This document shows positions 22,783 through 30,898 of a stretch of 35,215 bases of DNA, in pieces. This stretch comes from a virus. The DNA is taken from the IMG/VR virus record IMGVR_UViG_3300050821_001027, positions 1 through 35,215 of that record; one strand, 5' to 3'. Made by a program: the position numbers and the translations under genes. Every line of letters starts with the position of its first letter. Positions within the stretch are counted from its first letter, which is position 1. The notes beneath the pieces were generated by a model. That model was not told where the DNA came from, did not search any database, and saw only the letters and a program-made list of their open reading frames with translations.

Positions 22783-23633
22783 AGGTGTGATCGTATCGTC
22801 TTTAGGACCTCCTCCACGGAGATCGTGTCCATTGGGTTGTTGGGTGGGTTGCCCAGGTTGATTTTGTTCATGGAGTTCACCTTGTGGCGAAGTCCGGTAA
22901 AAGGGTGCTTGCTATCACTCACCACGGCACTTGTGTGGGGTGAGTTACAGAGCAAGCATTGAGGGGACGTTACCCCAAAGAGAACGACGCGCGGCGTCTT
23001 CATCGCACCGGCGACATGGCATGGGAAGCTGTCGATACCAACAAACAGCGACGCAGCACCGATCACAGCCCCAAGGTGCAGGAACGTCTGTGTCTTGCCA
23101 CGCAGATCGATTGAGCAGGGCAGTTTGTAGTTCATCTCCTGACCGACAATCACCACGTGGCGACCCTCGTTGATCAGGATTTGACACAATGCGCGCCAGC
23201 GTTCCTCCTTCCAATTGCGACCTTCCCACAAGCCAGGTCCCGGGGCAATCACAACATAGTCGGAGCAATGTATCTCGCGCTTCGCCCAGTCGTAGTGTCC
23301 GACGCGAGGAAACATCTCGAGGTCCCGAGCTATCTCACCGCGCTTGAACCCAGCCCCTTGCGCGAAACCATCGATCAGGTGCCACCCGGGCATCTGCTCG
23401 TAGTACACCAGGTTGAGGTTGTAGATCGCTGTGGGCTTGTTCGGTCCAATCACACCCAAGCCAGCTTCCACCACCCGGGGGTTGTTCTCGAACACCTCGG
23501 GGAACTTGGTTTGGAAGTAAATCTTGCAGCCGGGATTCCTCTCGTGGACTGCTTTGACAACAGCGCTGCACAGCAGCGTATCGCCACGCATGAGGTGACG
23601 GATCAGTACGAAGCTTTTGGGTGTTTCATCCAT
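22689..23633 (-). CDS. Family 9 glycosyltransferase (heptosyltransferase-like)
   Basis: The ATG at 23633 gives 314 residues. MDETPKSFVLIRHLMRGDTL has the GT9 opening VLIRHLMRGD. Residues 126-146 include APGPGLWEGRNWKEERW, the family substrate loop, and 187-220 LGAVIGAASLFVGIDSFPCH with AGAMKTPRVVLFG is the donor-binding signature of heptosyltransferases. It would transfer a sugar from a nucleotide donor to a glycan or protein. The C-terminus (VLKTIRSHLCRPHDDSS...) runs 94 bases into the next gene, longer than usual. The start overlaps the head morphogenesis gene by 8 bases, tying the cassette to the head operon. Confidence 0.85.
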   Translation of the reverse strand: MDETPKSFVLIRHLMRGDTLLCSAVVKAVHERNPGCKIYFQTKFPEVFENNPRVVEAGLGVIGPNKPTAIYNLNLVYYEQMPGWHLIDGFAQGAGFKRGEIARDLEMFPRVGHYDWAKREIHCSDYVVIAPGPGLWEGRNWKEERWRALCQILINEGRHVVIVGQEMNYKLPCSIDLRGKTQTFLHLGAVIGAASLFVGIDSFPCHVAGAMKTPRVVLFGVTSPQCLLCNSPHTSAVVSDSKHPFTGLRHKVNSMNKINLGNPPNNPMDTISVEEVLKTIRSHLCRPHDDSSLDQDTATSQRPLSLQSSSAKLG

Positions 23634-24573
23634 GGACTTTGATCTTGAGATTGTCTGTAAGGTCGTCCTCTTCATCAGCCTCCGGTGCTGAATCGTTTGA
23701 GCGGTCAATGCGTCCTTTCTTGTCCACAGGTGCAGGGATCCACGAGCAACGGCAGTTGGGATGGAGTGGGATCAGGCCCCGGGCCTCGTCCACAGTGTAT
23801 GGGCTGTTGTCTGCACCGTCCTGGCAGTCCTCACACACAGCATCATCATCCGCCGTAGCCCACTCAGCCATCATGCCAAGTGAATCGATGTCGAGCGCGT
23901 CAAACGCGTCAAGCTGCCCTTCTGCGTGCGCTCTTACGATTTCAGTACGCGCAATCATGTTCGCACGCGACCGCGTCAGGCCGTCAATCTGGTCGGTCAT
24001 GTCCTTGGCAATGGTGAGTGGTGCATCACCGTTTGCCATGCCATCGGCTAGGGTCCTGCCAAGTATCTGCTTATTATCAGCAGTAAACCCCTTCATTTCC
24101 TCAAACGTGCGTGTCGCTAAGGACTGAATCTTGTCCAGTGTTTCCGGTGAGGAAAAGGACTGTTTGACGAACGCAGCTTCCGATTTGGCGTAAAAGGTAG
24201 GGTCGGACACCATGCTATCTCGATGGGAGTCGAGGTAGGCTCGGACAAGACCCTGCTTGTACGCGCTGGTGATATATGCACCAACCCAAGGATTGTCAGG
24301 GTCGTTGCCAGCAATAAGCCCCAAAGCGCCGCTGTCCAACTGCTGTTGTAACCAATTGCTGAACGCTTGCTGCTTCTGGGCTGACGTAAGGAACTGGTAC
24401 TTGTTTGTGGTAAGTGCATTGGCTACGGGTGAACCCAAGCCGAACGAATCGTCCAACCCGACGAGCTTATGGACATGGCCTTTGAAAGCGTCCATCCTCG
24501 ACTTGATGTCCTGGGTGAAGGCATGGACAATCAGGGTCGTCCGCGTTGGATCAATTCGCATCAATCGGCTCAT
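23626..24573 (-). CDS. Head morphogenesis protein (SPP1 gp7 / Mu F-like)
   Basis: A 315-residue protein. About 185-270 holds the Phage_Mu_F hallmark: RTEIVRAHAEGQLDAF, a TADDDAVCEDCQDG segment with a CxxC pair, YTVDEARGLIPLHPNCRCSW with the Cys/His cluster. The N-terminal two-thirds is helical with LVGLDDSFGLGSPVANALTT. In this family the protein is a minor head component linked to the portal and ejected or retained with DNA. The ATG overlaps the previous stop (ATGA). The C-terminus is acidic with EADEEDDLT, and the stop is crossed by the GT9 gene. Confidence 0.9.
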   Translation of the reverse strand: MSRLMRIDPTRTTLIVHAFTQDIKSRMDAFKGHVHKLVGLDDSFGLGSPVANALTTNKYQFLTSAQKQQAFSNWLQQQLDSGALGLIAGNDPDNPWVGAYITSAYKQGLVRAYLDSHRDSMVSDPTFYAKSEAAFVKQSFSSPETLDKIQSLATRTFEEMKGFTADNKQILGRTLADGMANGDAPLTIAKDMTDQIDGLTRSRANMIARTEIVRAHAEGQLDAFDALDIDSLGMMAEWATADDDAVCEDCQDGADNSPYTVDEARGLIPLHPNCRCSWIPAPVDKKGRIDRSNDSAPEADEEDDLTDNLKIKVHG

Positions 24574-25400
24574 TGTTTTCCAGGAAATTCAATCACCTCA
24601 CCCATGCCGTGAGCAATGCGTCCGGCAATCGATTCAACCGTGTCACCGGGCCGCACTTCAATAGCGACCTTTTCGGCGTCGGGCACACCGGCGCTGTCGT
24701 CCGACTTAACCATCTCAATCAGCTCGGGTGTGTCATGCTTGAGATCAACAATCACCGGTTGCTTGTGACCGTAGGCTTTCGACTCGACGATCTCAGCAGG
24801 TTCCTCAAGTAGGGGCTTCGCGTGCTTGTGGAATCGAATGTCGACCAGCGCCCCCGAAGCGATCATGCCAGCGAACTTGCACTTGATGAGCGCTTGCATC
24901 CGCTGGCGGTTGTAAGCTCGCAGCATGTCCTGTTTCTCAGGATCGAGACGAGTGAAGTCCGGGCGGCTGATTTCCTTGCCCTCGGGTGTCCAAATCTTCG
25001 TTGCATCGAAGGGCTCTTTGATCAGCCCACCGTACTTGGCAAGCATGTCAGGGGAAGCACCCAGCTTTGCAGCCTCCTCAATCTTCTTCCGACCCTCGTC
25101 AATATGACGCTGAAACAGCTCGGGGTCATGCACATCATCAAACGGCCATCCATGGTGAGCTCGCCAGCGTGCCTTGTAATTGAACTCCTCGACGTGAAGG
25201 AGGAAGGCCCTGGCAATGGTGCGGTTGTTTATCTCCTTGGGTGCACCAACCTCGGGTGGTGATGCTTCAGCGGTCTTGCGAGCACCTGCAATCAGGTCTC
25301 GAGTGGATATTGTGTTCAGGAACTTCTTCCTGTGCTCAAGGTACTCGTTGAGTACGTACTGCGGGTGCTCTCTGTTCCAATTTTTTAGGGTGCGGCTCAT
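24570..25400 (-). CDS. Unknown portal-region protein with LysM-like C-terminus
   Basis: A 276-residue soluble-looking protein from the ATG at 25400 (MSRTLKNWNREHPQYVLNEY). It is highly charged, with FDDVHDPELFQRHIDEGRKK and RAYNRQRMQALIKCKFAGM helices, and ends with VEVRPGDTVESIAGRIAHGM, which resembles the start of a LysM motif (PGDTxxxIA). It lies between the DUF6527-like gene and head morphogenesis, where minor capsid or virion proteins often lie. I cannot name the family. The stop overlaps the next gene (ATGA). Confidence 0.55.
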   Translation of the reverse strand: MSRTLKNWNREHPQYVLNEYLEHRKKFLNTISTRDLIAGARKTAEASPPEVGAPKEINNRTIARAFLLHVEEFNYKARWRAHHGWPFDDVHDPELFQRHIDEGRKKIEEAAKLGASPDMLAKYGGLIKEPFDATKIWTPEGKEISRPDFTRLDPEKQDMLRAYNRQRMQALIKCKFAGMIASGALVDIRFHKHAKPLLEEPAEIVESKAYGHKQPVIVDLKHDTPELIEMVKSDDSAGVPDAEKVAIEVRPGDTVESIAGRIAHGMGEVIEFPGKQ

Positions 25401-25415
25401 ATGCTACTATAGTCG

Positions 25416-25751
25416 TCAGCAGGAAACAAATTCGCCGTCCGTCAAATGACCATGCCAAAGGGTCTCCATCACAGGCACATCTTTGCCCTCTGCATTCTTC
25501 TCATACCTCAGCACTCGCTTCTGTTCAATCGATGGAGTTAAAGTGGGCTTATCAGTCTTGCCGTTCCATCCCCAGTATCCGTCAGCATGGGGGCCGATTG
25601 CAACGGGCAGGTTTGTAAACCACCCATGTTGGCAGGGCAGGTGCATTGCACAGTACATTTTCCCATCATGTGGGTTAACCTTGAAGTGGAAGTCACCTGG
25701 TTGGGATTCATCCAAAGGTGGTTCCTGCACAAGTCGTCCTGGTGTCTTCAT
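25416..25751 (-). CDS. DUF6527-like protein
   Basis: A 111-residue protein with MKTPGRLVQEPPLDESQPGD, MYCAMHLPCQHG, GYWGWNGKTDKPTLTPSIEQ and WHGHLTDGEFVSC. The sequence of Cys/His residues before a W.W.G....PTL.PS motif and a terminal WHG.L.DG.F matches the DUF6527 family, small phage and bacterial proteins that may bind a metal. Its function is unknown. It is the second gene after the portal. Confidence 0.65.
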   Translation of the reverse strand: MKTPGRLVQEPPLDESQPGDFHFKVNPHDGKMYCAMHLPCQHGWFTNLPVAIGPHADGYWGWNGKTDKPTLTPSIEQKRVLRYEKNAEGKDVPVMETLWHGHLTDGEFVSC

Positions 25752-25812
25752 GTTAATCAGTCACTGACTGTTTCCGCACCGTTAAGGCCCGTACTTGGTC
25801 AGCTTCGATCAT

Positions 25813-26070
25813 TTACTTCCGATCACCTTCCACGAACCAGTACCTCCCGTGAGCTGATCCGCTGTCACGGTGCGAGCAGGAAGACATCCTCTCGACTTGG
25901 CGTCCGTAACTATCTGTCTTTGTCTCGTCAGAGGACAGATATAGGACGTTTGCTACAGTTGATGGCTGTCCCGGCTGAGTCCATACGTTTGTTATGATGC
26001 CGTTGTGCAGCACGCTGAACTCGTCGACCACCTTGACTGCGTCACCTATCTTGACTACTTCACCGATCAT
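25813..26070 (-). CDS. Small KOW/SH3-like protein
   Basis: An 85-residue protein beginning MIGEVVKIGDAVKVVDEFSV with HNGIITNVW, followed by LYLSSDETKTDSYGRQ and RYWFVEGDRK. The opening suggests a small beta-barrel of SH3/KOW type (KIGDAVKVVD...HNGIITNV). There is a CACAAA leader with AGGAC 5 bases from ATG. It lies directly after the portal gene. Function unknown. Confidence 0.5.
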   Translation of the reverse strand: MIGEVVKIGDAVKVVDEFSVLHNGIITNVWTQPGQPSTVANVLYLSSDETKTDSYGRQVERMSSCSHRDSGSAHGRYWFVEGDRK

Positions 26071-26115
26071 TTTGTGTCCTTGGTTTATCCAATGGCGTGA
26101 TTGCCAGTGGAAATT

Positions 26116-28224
26116 CTACTTTTTGACACCCTTACCCTTGGGAAGTTTGTCCTTGCCACCGCTACCACCTTTCTTGTTCCCCTTCTTGTAGAAGGCTTCG
26201 ATGCGGTCGACAGCTGCTTTTTCCTTGTCCTTCAACGCCGTGGACTGTTGTTCGCCTCCCTTTGTCGGTTTGCGTCCCGCTCCAGCACGAGCACCGCCAC
26301 GTTGCAGCTCAGTGATTGCTGTCAGGTGACGGTCAGCCTCCGCATCATGCCAGGCCGCTGCGTTCGGTTGGTCATCCTTGAGCAATTCGGATGCCTCGTT
26401 GTGAAGGGTTGCGGCAGCCTTGTGGTGTGCAATGTCCTTCATGTGGTCAGCGATAGTGCCCTGCTCAACAGCCTCATTCGACGCAAAGGCAGCCTCCTTG
26501 CGCTTCTGCATGATGCGAATGTTCGACACATGTTCCTCCTCATTCTTGACGGGCTTCTTACCACCACTGCCAGGCGTCGGGGATCCCTTAAGCGGTGGTG
26601 CTGCGGGAGGGGGCTTTACAGCGCTGGGAATCTTCGACTGTGTCTTACCGGGCTTGGGTTGCTGGTAGGGATTGCCCTGGTTGGGGAAGTTGTCAACTTG
26701 AGTGGCCTTTGTGCCACCCTTACCAGCGTTCGGCAGCGGTGACCCACCAGCCGGTGGCGGTTGACCATCAGCACCGGGAGCGTTCGGGTCAGGCTGCGGA
26801 GGATGCAGGATGTCAGCCTGTCCACCGTTGCCCATCGTGTTCAGGTACTTCTTCACGTTCGCCATGATGGCGTCCGCTTCCTCGTCCGTGAAGTTCAGGA
26901 ACATTGTCAGGTACTGCTTCGGTGGCACCAGCACATCGCAACCACCACTGACGTATGCACCCATCGCTTGCGACATCTGGAAGGCGATCTGCGCCTTTTC
27001 TGTGTCGCTGGTCGTGTGGGGGTCAGCCCAGTTCACGACCAACCCAGCATCCATGTCGTCAAGCGGGGACAGGATGCCCATGATGATCAGTCGCTCCACA
27101 AACGGCGTGATTACGTCCGGGGTAAGGTACTTGGTTTGGCGGTTCGTGACGCGTTCATTCCATGCTGAAGCGTCCTGGTCGGCGGCGAGCTTGGCCTCCT
27201 CAGTCCCGATGAACACGCGCCACGGGATCCCCAGTGAGCAAGCGATGGCTTTGATTGCCGTGGTGAAGTGCGCTGTGGGATCAGCGACCTGCAGCGCCAT
27301 TGATTTGGCGGTGACACCGACAAGTGCGAGGTAGCGCTGCAACCCTGATTGGTACTTCTCGAACTCCTCGCGCATCTCCTCACGGTTGAGGGTTGACACA
27401 GCCTGCAGCTCGGGATTGACCTCGAAGCTGATGCCAGGGAAGCCACCCTTGTAGAACATCTCACCGGCGCCTCCTAGCACCTTGCGAAGGTCGACGATGC
27501 GGTTGGCGACCGATGCCAACCTTGGCACGCCATACACCTCGCTGCTTTCCTTGTTATCAGCAAGGTGAATCACCCGCGTCCAGTGAACGGGTGTCGGGCT
27601 GGTCGGCATGGGTGCCACCGGTTGGATCACCTGCGTGTTGACACCGTACTGGATGAAATTGATGTTGTAGAGCAGCGGACGGCCGTACCTCGGGCTGGTA
27701 ATGTCCAACTCAAACTTGTTGATTGTCACCGCTGATTCATCGAACACACGGAGGTAAGCGAGCTTCTGCGCTCTGCTGCCCTTGGGGAAGGTGGTGGGCA
27801 TCGTCCCATCAAGCGGCACACCATCGACCGGTTCAATGAATTGCTTGCCGTCAGTGATACCGAGCAGTATCACACCAAACGTACCAATGCCCGACATGAC
27901 ATCCGCACGCTGCAGGATGCTATACAGTTTGAACTTCTTTTGCAGGGCGTCCCAGTCCTTCTCGAACTGAGTGTCTCCCTCGTCATCCGTCTCAAGGATT
28001 TCAGGGTCCTGCTTCCAGCACTCCTCGGGGAAAATCCTGACGACGCGCTTGGCGATGCCCTCGCGGTCGTACATCTGCCGAAGGTACGCAATGGTGAGTA
28101 TCTCCTCGTACCCGCACTCCTTATCGATGTCCTTGGTCTTGTCGATCAGGTTGCGAAGGAACTCACCACGCGCAAATATGGCGTTTTGAATGAGCTGATT
28201 GTCGGTGATCTTCGGCTTTTTCAT
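26116..28224 (-). CDS. Portal protein (DUF1073 type)
   Basis: A 702-residue protein. The N-terminus (GEFLRNLIDKTKDIDKECGY, then AYLRQMYDREGIAKRVVRIF and PEECW) has the DUF1073 portal pattern in which a helical pair is followed by R/K-I-V-x-x-x-P-E-x-x-W. Residues 380-470 (VERLIIMGILSPLDDMDAGL) complete the core. About 480-590 is Pro/Gly-rich linker (QPPPAGGSPLPNAGKGG); 592-641 is a His/Ala repeat (DHMKDIAHHKAAATLHNEAS and WHDAEADRHLTAI), and the tail carries GGARAGAGRKP and a Lys/Gly-rich end. The portal forms the ring through which DNA is packaged. The long C-terminus is an extension beyond the usual family length. TAATG overlaps the lysozyme-like stop. Confidence 0.85.
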   Translation of the reverse strand: MKKPKITDNQLIQNAIFARGEFLRNLIDKTKDIDKECGYEEILTIAYLRQMYDREGIAKRVVRIFPEECWKQDPEILETDDEGDTQFEKDWDALQKKFKLYSILQRADVMSGIGTFGVILLGITDGKQFIEPVDGVPLDGTMPTTFPKGSRAQKLAYLRVFDESAVTINKFELDITSPRYGRPLLYNINFIQYGVNTQVIQPVAPMPTSPTPVHWTRVIHLADNKESSEVYGVPRLASVANRIVDLRKVLGGAGEMFYKGGFPGISFEVNPELQAVSTLNREEMREEFEKYQSGLQRYLALVGVTAKSMALQVADPTAHFTTAIKAIACSLGIPWRVFIGTEEAKLAADQDASAWNERVTNRQTKYLTPDVITPFVERLIIMGILSPLDDMDAGLVVNWADPHTTSDTEKAQIAFQMSQAMGAYVSGGCDVLVPPKQYLTMFLNFTDEEADAIMANVKKYLNTMGNGGQADILHPPQPDPNAPGADGQPPPAGGSPLPNAGKGGTKATQVDNFPNQGNPYQQPKPGKTQSKIPSAVKPPPAAPPLKGSPTPGSGGKKPVKNEEEHVSNIRIMQKRKEAAFASNEAVEQGTIADHMKDIAHHKAAATLHNEASELLKDDQPNAAAWHDAEADRHLTAITELQRGGARAGAGRKPTKGGEQQSTALKDKEKAAVDRIEAFYKKGNKKGGSGGKDKLPKGKGVKK
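26302..26451 (-). repeat. His/Ala helical repeat in the portal C-terminus
   Basis: Portal residues 592-641 contain ADHMKDIAHHKAAATLH, a linker and AWHDAEADRHLTAI, the same H-x2-A-A-x2-x-H, linker, W-H-D-x2-A-x2-H pattern found twice in the prohead protease gene. Presence in two head proteins of the same operon suggests one module with a shared partner. Confidence 0.55.
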
Positions 28225-28601
28225 TATGATGGTACGGTTATTTCGGTCTTCAGCAGTTCAGCCTCAACCTTGTGCCAGTATTCAGTGGTTTCATCCAGGT
28301 GCTTGCCGTGTGGACCGCCCTTCCAGGTACGTGCCATGTCCTCATACATGGCAGCCACATTGGGATATACCGTGCCGCGTGTGTAATGAGAAAGGTAGAT
28401 GCAGCACATCTCCTTGCTTTTCTCCAGGTCAAGTCGGTCATCGGGATGGTACACCTGCCGGTGCATTATCCGATCAATGTCCATCAGCGTACCGAACTTG
28501 ATCTGCAGGATCCCTAGTTCGCTGTGAGTGCCCACAGCGGTGGGATTGATGTGTGATTCGACAGCGATCAGTGCTGCCAACAGTATAGCAGGAGGCACCA
28601 T
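28224..28601 (-). CDS. Lysozyme-like / lytic transglycosylase protein
   Basis: A 125-residue protein with LLAALIAVESHINPTAVGTH (possible catalytic Glu15), SELGILQIKFGTL near 27-39 in the place of G-x-x-G-L-x-Q-I, and a C-terminal MARTWKGGPHGKHLDETTEY, similar to goose-type/SLT lytic transglycosylases with the N-GGP-G motif. It would cleave the glycan chain of peptidoglycan, either as endolysin or virion enzyme. No signal peptide is visible. Its position between fibre genes and portal, far from the envelope cassette at 3-5 kb, is unusual for an endolysin. Confidence 0.7.
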   Translation of the reverse strand: MVPPAILLAALIAVESHINPTAVGTHSELGILQIKFGTLMDIDRIMHRQVYHPDDRLDLEKSKEMCCIYLSHYTRGTVYPNVAAMYEDMARTWKGGPHGKHLDETTEYWHKVEAELLKTEITVPS

Positions 28602-28613
28602 ATCATGTCGGAT

Positions 28614-30167
28614 TCACGGCCCCCCTACGACGACGCCCCTGCCCGGAGCGAGTGCGGAGAGGGCGGTCTGGTAGTATTCGTAGGCGCCGATGGAGGGCGT
28701 GGGAGGACGGGGGCGGTTCGATAGATCAAGGGGGACAGAGGCTAGCGTTGCATTCGTTCCACCTGCACGGCATGGGGAAGAACTCGACGGAATATTCGCT
28801 GAGTTCAATAAAGGGTTCGATGTTGAAAAATTGGCGTCCTGACCCGTTTCAGACTGCCACGTTGCTATGGAAATCCCTCCTGCGCTGCCATTCGTAGAAT
28901 ACTTGAACGCATTGCCGAGCCCGCCATAACCAAGATTGTTCGTGCAGGTAAGGGACGTGGTTCCGCTGTAAAACACGGCCACCGCAGTATCGACGTTCTG
29001 GAACAGGTTGTTCTCGTCCTTGAGAGTTTGCGTACCTCCTACGGAGAAGGTGTCAGGAGAGAAGTTGATCCCGATCCCGGTTCCACCGCCGACGAACGTA
29101 TTGTTGGCTATCAGGTAGGTCGATACCAAGTTCCCTTCAGGGTTGAAGTAGATGAACCCGGTCGAAGGATTGTCGCCGCTCCCATTGGTCAGGAAAAGAT
29201 TGTTATAAGCCCGGGCATTAGTTACCCCGAATTGGATGAACAGTCCCGATGTTGATTTGTTCACTCCGCCGCCGTTCAAAGAATAGTTCGGCCCGATGAT
29301 ATTATTGTAATAATATACGGTGTCAGCAGTTGAACCGGCAGTCGCAAAAGTGAAAAATCCGTTATGATGGAATGTGTCGGCCCCGGAGGTATCATCCCAA
29401 TTTGTCCAATTAGAGAATCGGTTCCCATAAACGTACATTCCGACAATCGTATTGGCGGAGCTGCCCGACCCGCTGCAAACCCCGCACCAGTTGCAGTTGT
29501 ATGAGGTGCAATTAGAATAGGTGATGTTAGAGCATGCTCCGTTCGGTACGAAGTAAAACCCCCCCGTGGCGTCGGTCAGGGTGCAATTATTTACTGTGAT
29601 ACTGGAAATTCCAGAGCCGTTGTTGCCGAGGCAATAGACACAAACCCCGTAATTATTCTGGTCGGTGCCAACGGTCCTTACGTACATTGGGCTCACTGTC
29701 AGGTTCTCTACCGTGATATTGGAACAGTTTGTCAGGATGACACCAACGGAGTTAACCTGATTGGATAGACCTGTGCCGTTGGCGGTGCTCTGAATGAGTC
29801 CCTGCCTTCCTCCGGTTACATCGCCGTTTATCGTCACGTAGCTTCGACCGCTTAGAATTACTGCACCGCTGACTGCCCACGCCGGAACAGAGAAATTTGC
29901 ACCGGAATCGAAAAGGATAGTTATCGGGTTACCGCTTGACCCGCTCCCGGAAATCGTAAACGCGCTCGTGAAGGTGCCATCAAGGTGAACCGTATCCCCG
30001 GCGACGATACCGGCCCCACCCCACGTCTGAGAGCCCACCGCCCAAGCGTTTCCTACAGAAGTTCCATTCAAGGAACCTGCTCCAGACTGAGTGATATACC
30101 AATTAGAGGCGAGTGCTCGTGCGACGACGATAACCGTCACCACAACAAATCGAGATAGGAATTTCAT
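28614..30167 (-). CDS. Secreted-looking parallel beta-helix protein
   Basis: A 517-residue protein with a signal-like N-terminus (MKFLSRFVVVTVIVVARALA, possible cleavage after ALAS) and a body rich in NITVENLTV, ISSITVNNCTLTD and SNITYSNCTSYN coils, the ladder of right-handed parallel beta-helix proteins (pectate-lyase or tailspike fold). It ends with RPPTPSIGAYEY, a C-terminal cap common in such proteins. It may degrade or bind a glycan. A tailspike function is plausible, but the export signal is odd for a virion part. It starts one base after the preceding stop (TGAAATG). Confidence 0.7.
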   Translation of the reverse strand: MKFLSRFVVVTVIVVARALASNWYITQSGAGSLNGTSVGNAWAVGSQTWGGAGIVAGDTVHLDGTFTSAFTISGSGSSGNPITILFDSGANFSVPAWAVSGAVILSGRSYVTINGDVTGGRQGLIQSTANGTGLSNQVNSVGVILTNCSNITVENLTVSPMYVRTVGTDQNNYGVCVYCLGNNGSGISSITVNNCTLTDATGGFYFVPNGACSNITYSNCTSYNCNWCGVCSGSGSSANTIVGMYVYGNRFSNWTNWDDTSGADTFHHNGFFTFATAGSTADTVYYYNNIIGPNYSLNGGGVNKSTSGLFIQFGVTNARAYNNLFLTNGSGDNPSTGFIYFNPEGNLVSTYLIANNTFVGGGTGIGINFSPDTFSVGGTQTLKDENNLFQNVDTAVAVFYSGTTSLTCTNNLGYGGLGNAFKYSTNGSAGGISIATWQSETGQDANFSTSNPLLNSANIPSSSSPCRAGGTNATLASVPLDLSNRPRPPTPSIGAYEYYQTALSALAPGRGVVVGGP

Positions 30168-30168
30168 T

Positions 30169-30897
30169 TCAGTATTTGAAATCCGCTACTCTGGACGCCA
30201 AAACATTGGTTATAAATTGCGAGGTCCACGTAGGATTTGTCGCAGAGGCCGAACTAAGTATGTTATAAGACATTGAAAGTCCCTCGCTGGTAGCCGTCAC
30301 ATATGCGGCGGTGTCCGTTATCGTTAAGCTGGAATCAACGGAAATAGTGCCGCTGGAATTAGCACCGAAGGAAAATGCGCTTACGATTATACTATGAGCC
30401 TGAGAAGGCGTTATGGACCCCGGTTGGATGGTGGTGGCATTCGCGCTTCCCGCGCCGTTCTCATGATCGAAAGGAGAAGCCGCCACGTTGCTAAATGCCT
30501 CCACGCATATTGAGGCATATATGGAAGTGCCGTTATAGGTAAAGGTGTGACCTGATCCGACTGTGGCTCCATAGCAATAAAACAGTTGGCAGCTTACATT
30601 ATTGGAGGTGGAAGTGCTCTCTGTCAGAGCAGACCAAGTGTTAGATTTGGAATCGCTTATAGTGCCATTCGCGGTTATCCCGCTGTACCAGCTAACCGCA
30701 ACCACGAGCAGGTTTGCCCCTGTTGTGTTTATTGAGCTACTGGTAACCCCGTTAATGCCGCCCCCCGTGCCAGTATGAGTTATCAATGCCGGTGGGCCAC
30801 CCCCCGGCGTGTTCTGCCAAAATCCGATATTCGCGGGAGCCCCCTGCAAAGAGGCCAAAATCCCAATGGCGAGCAATCCTTTCAAAAAGGCTTTCAT
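30169..30897 (-). CDS. Signal-peptide-bearing beta-sandwich-like protein
   Basis: A 242-residue protein. MKAFLKGLLAIGILASLQGA is a signal-like segment. The rest is low in charge and rich in Ser, Thr, Gly and Asn: NLLVVAVSWYSGITANGTIS, TFTYNGTSIYASICVEAFSN, ending LASRVADFKY. Strand-rich sequence and the SNxWSALTES/IYASI pattern fit a jelly-roll fibre or adhesin domain. The function is unknown. Base composition looks AT-richer than the head genes. It joins its neighbours with the same stop/start string (TGAAATGAAA) at both ends. Confidence 0.6.
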   Translation of the reverse strand: MKAFLKGLLAIGILASLQGAPANIGFWQNTPGGGPPALITHTGTGGGINGVTSSSINTTGANLLVVAVSWYSGITANGTISDSKSNTWSALTESTSTSNNVSCQLFYCYGATVGSGHTFTYNGTSIYASICVEAFSNVAASPFDHENGAGSANATTIQPGSITPSQAHSIIVSAFSFGANSSGTISVDSSLTITDTAAYVTATSEGLSMSYNILSSASATNPTWTSQFITNVLASRVADFKY

Positions 30898-30898
30898 T

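Noticed and set aside
25386-25400. Shared CGACTATA string just before the starts at 25400 and 34082, suggesting a -10 element
   Set aside because: Both strings lie too close to the ATG for a normal leader, include or border stop codons of upstream genes and lack a -35 box.
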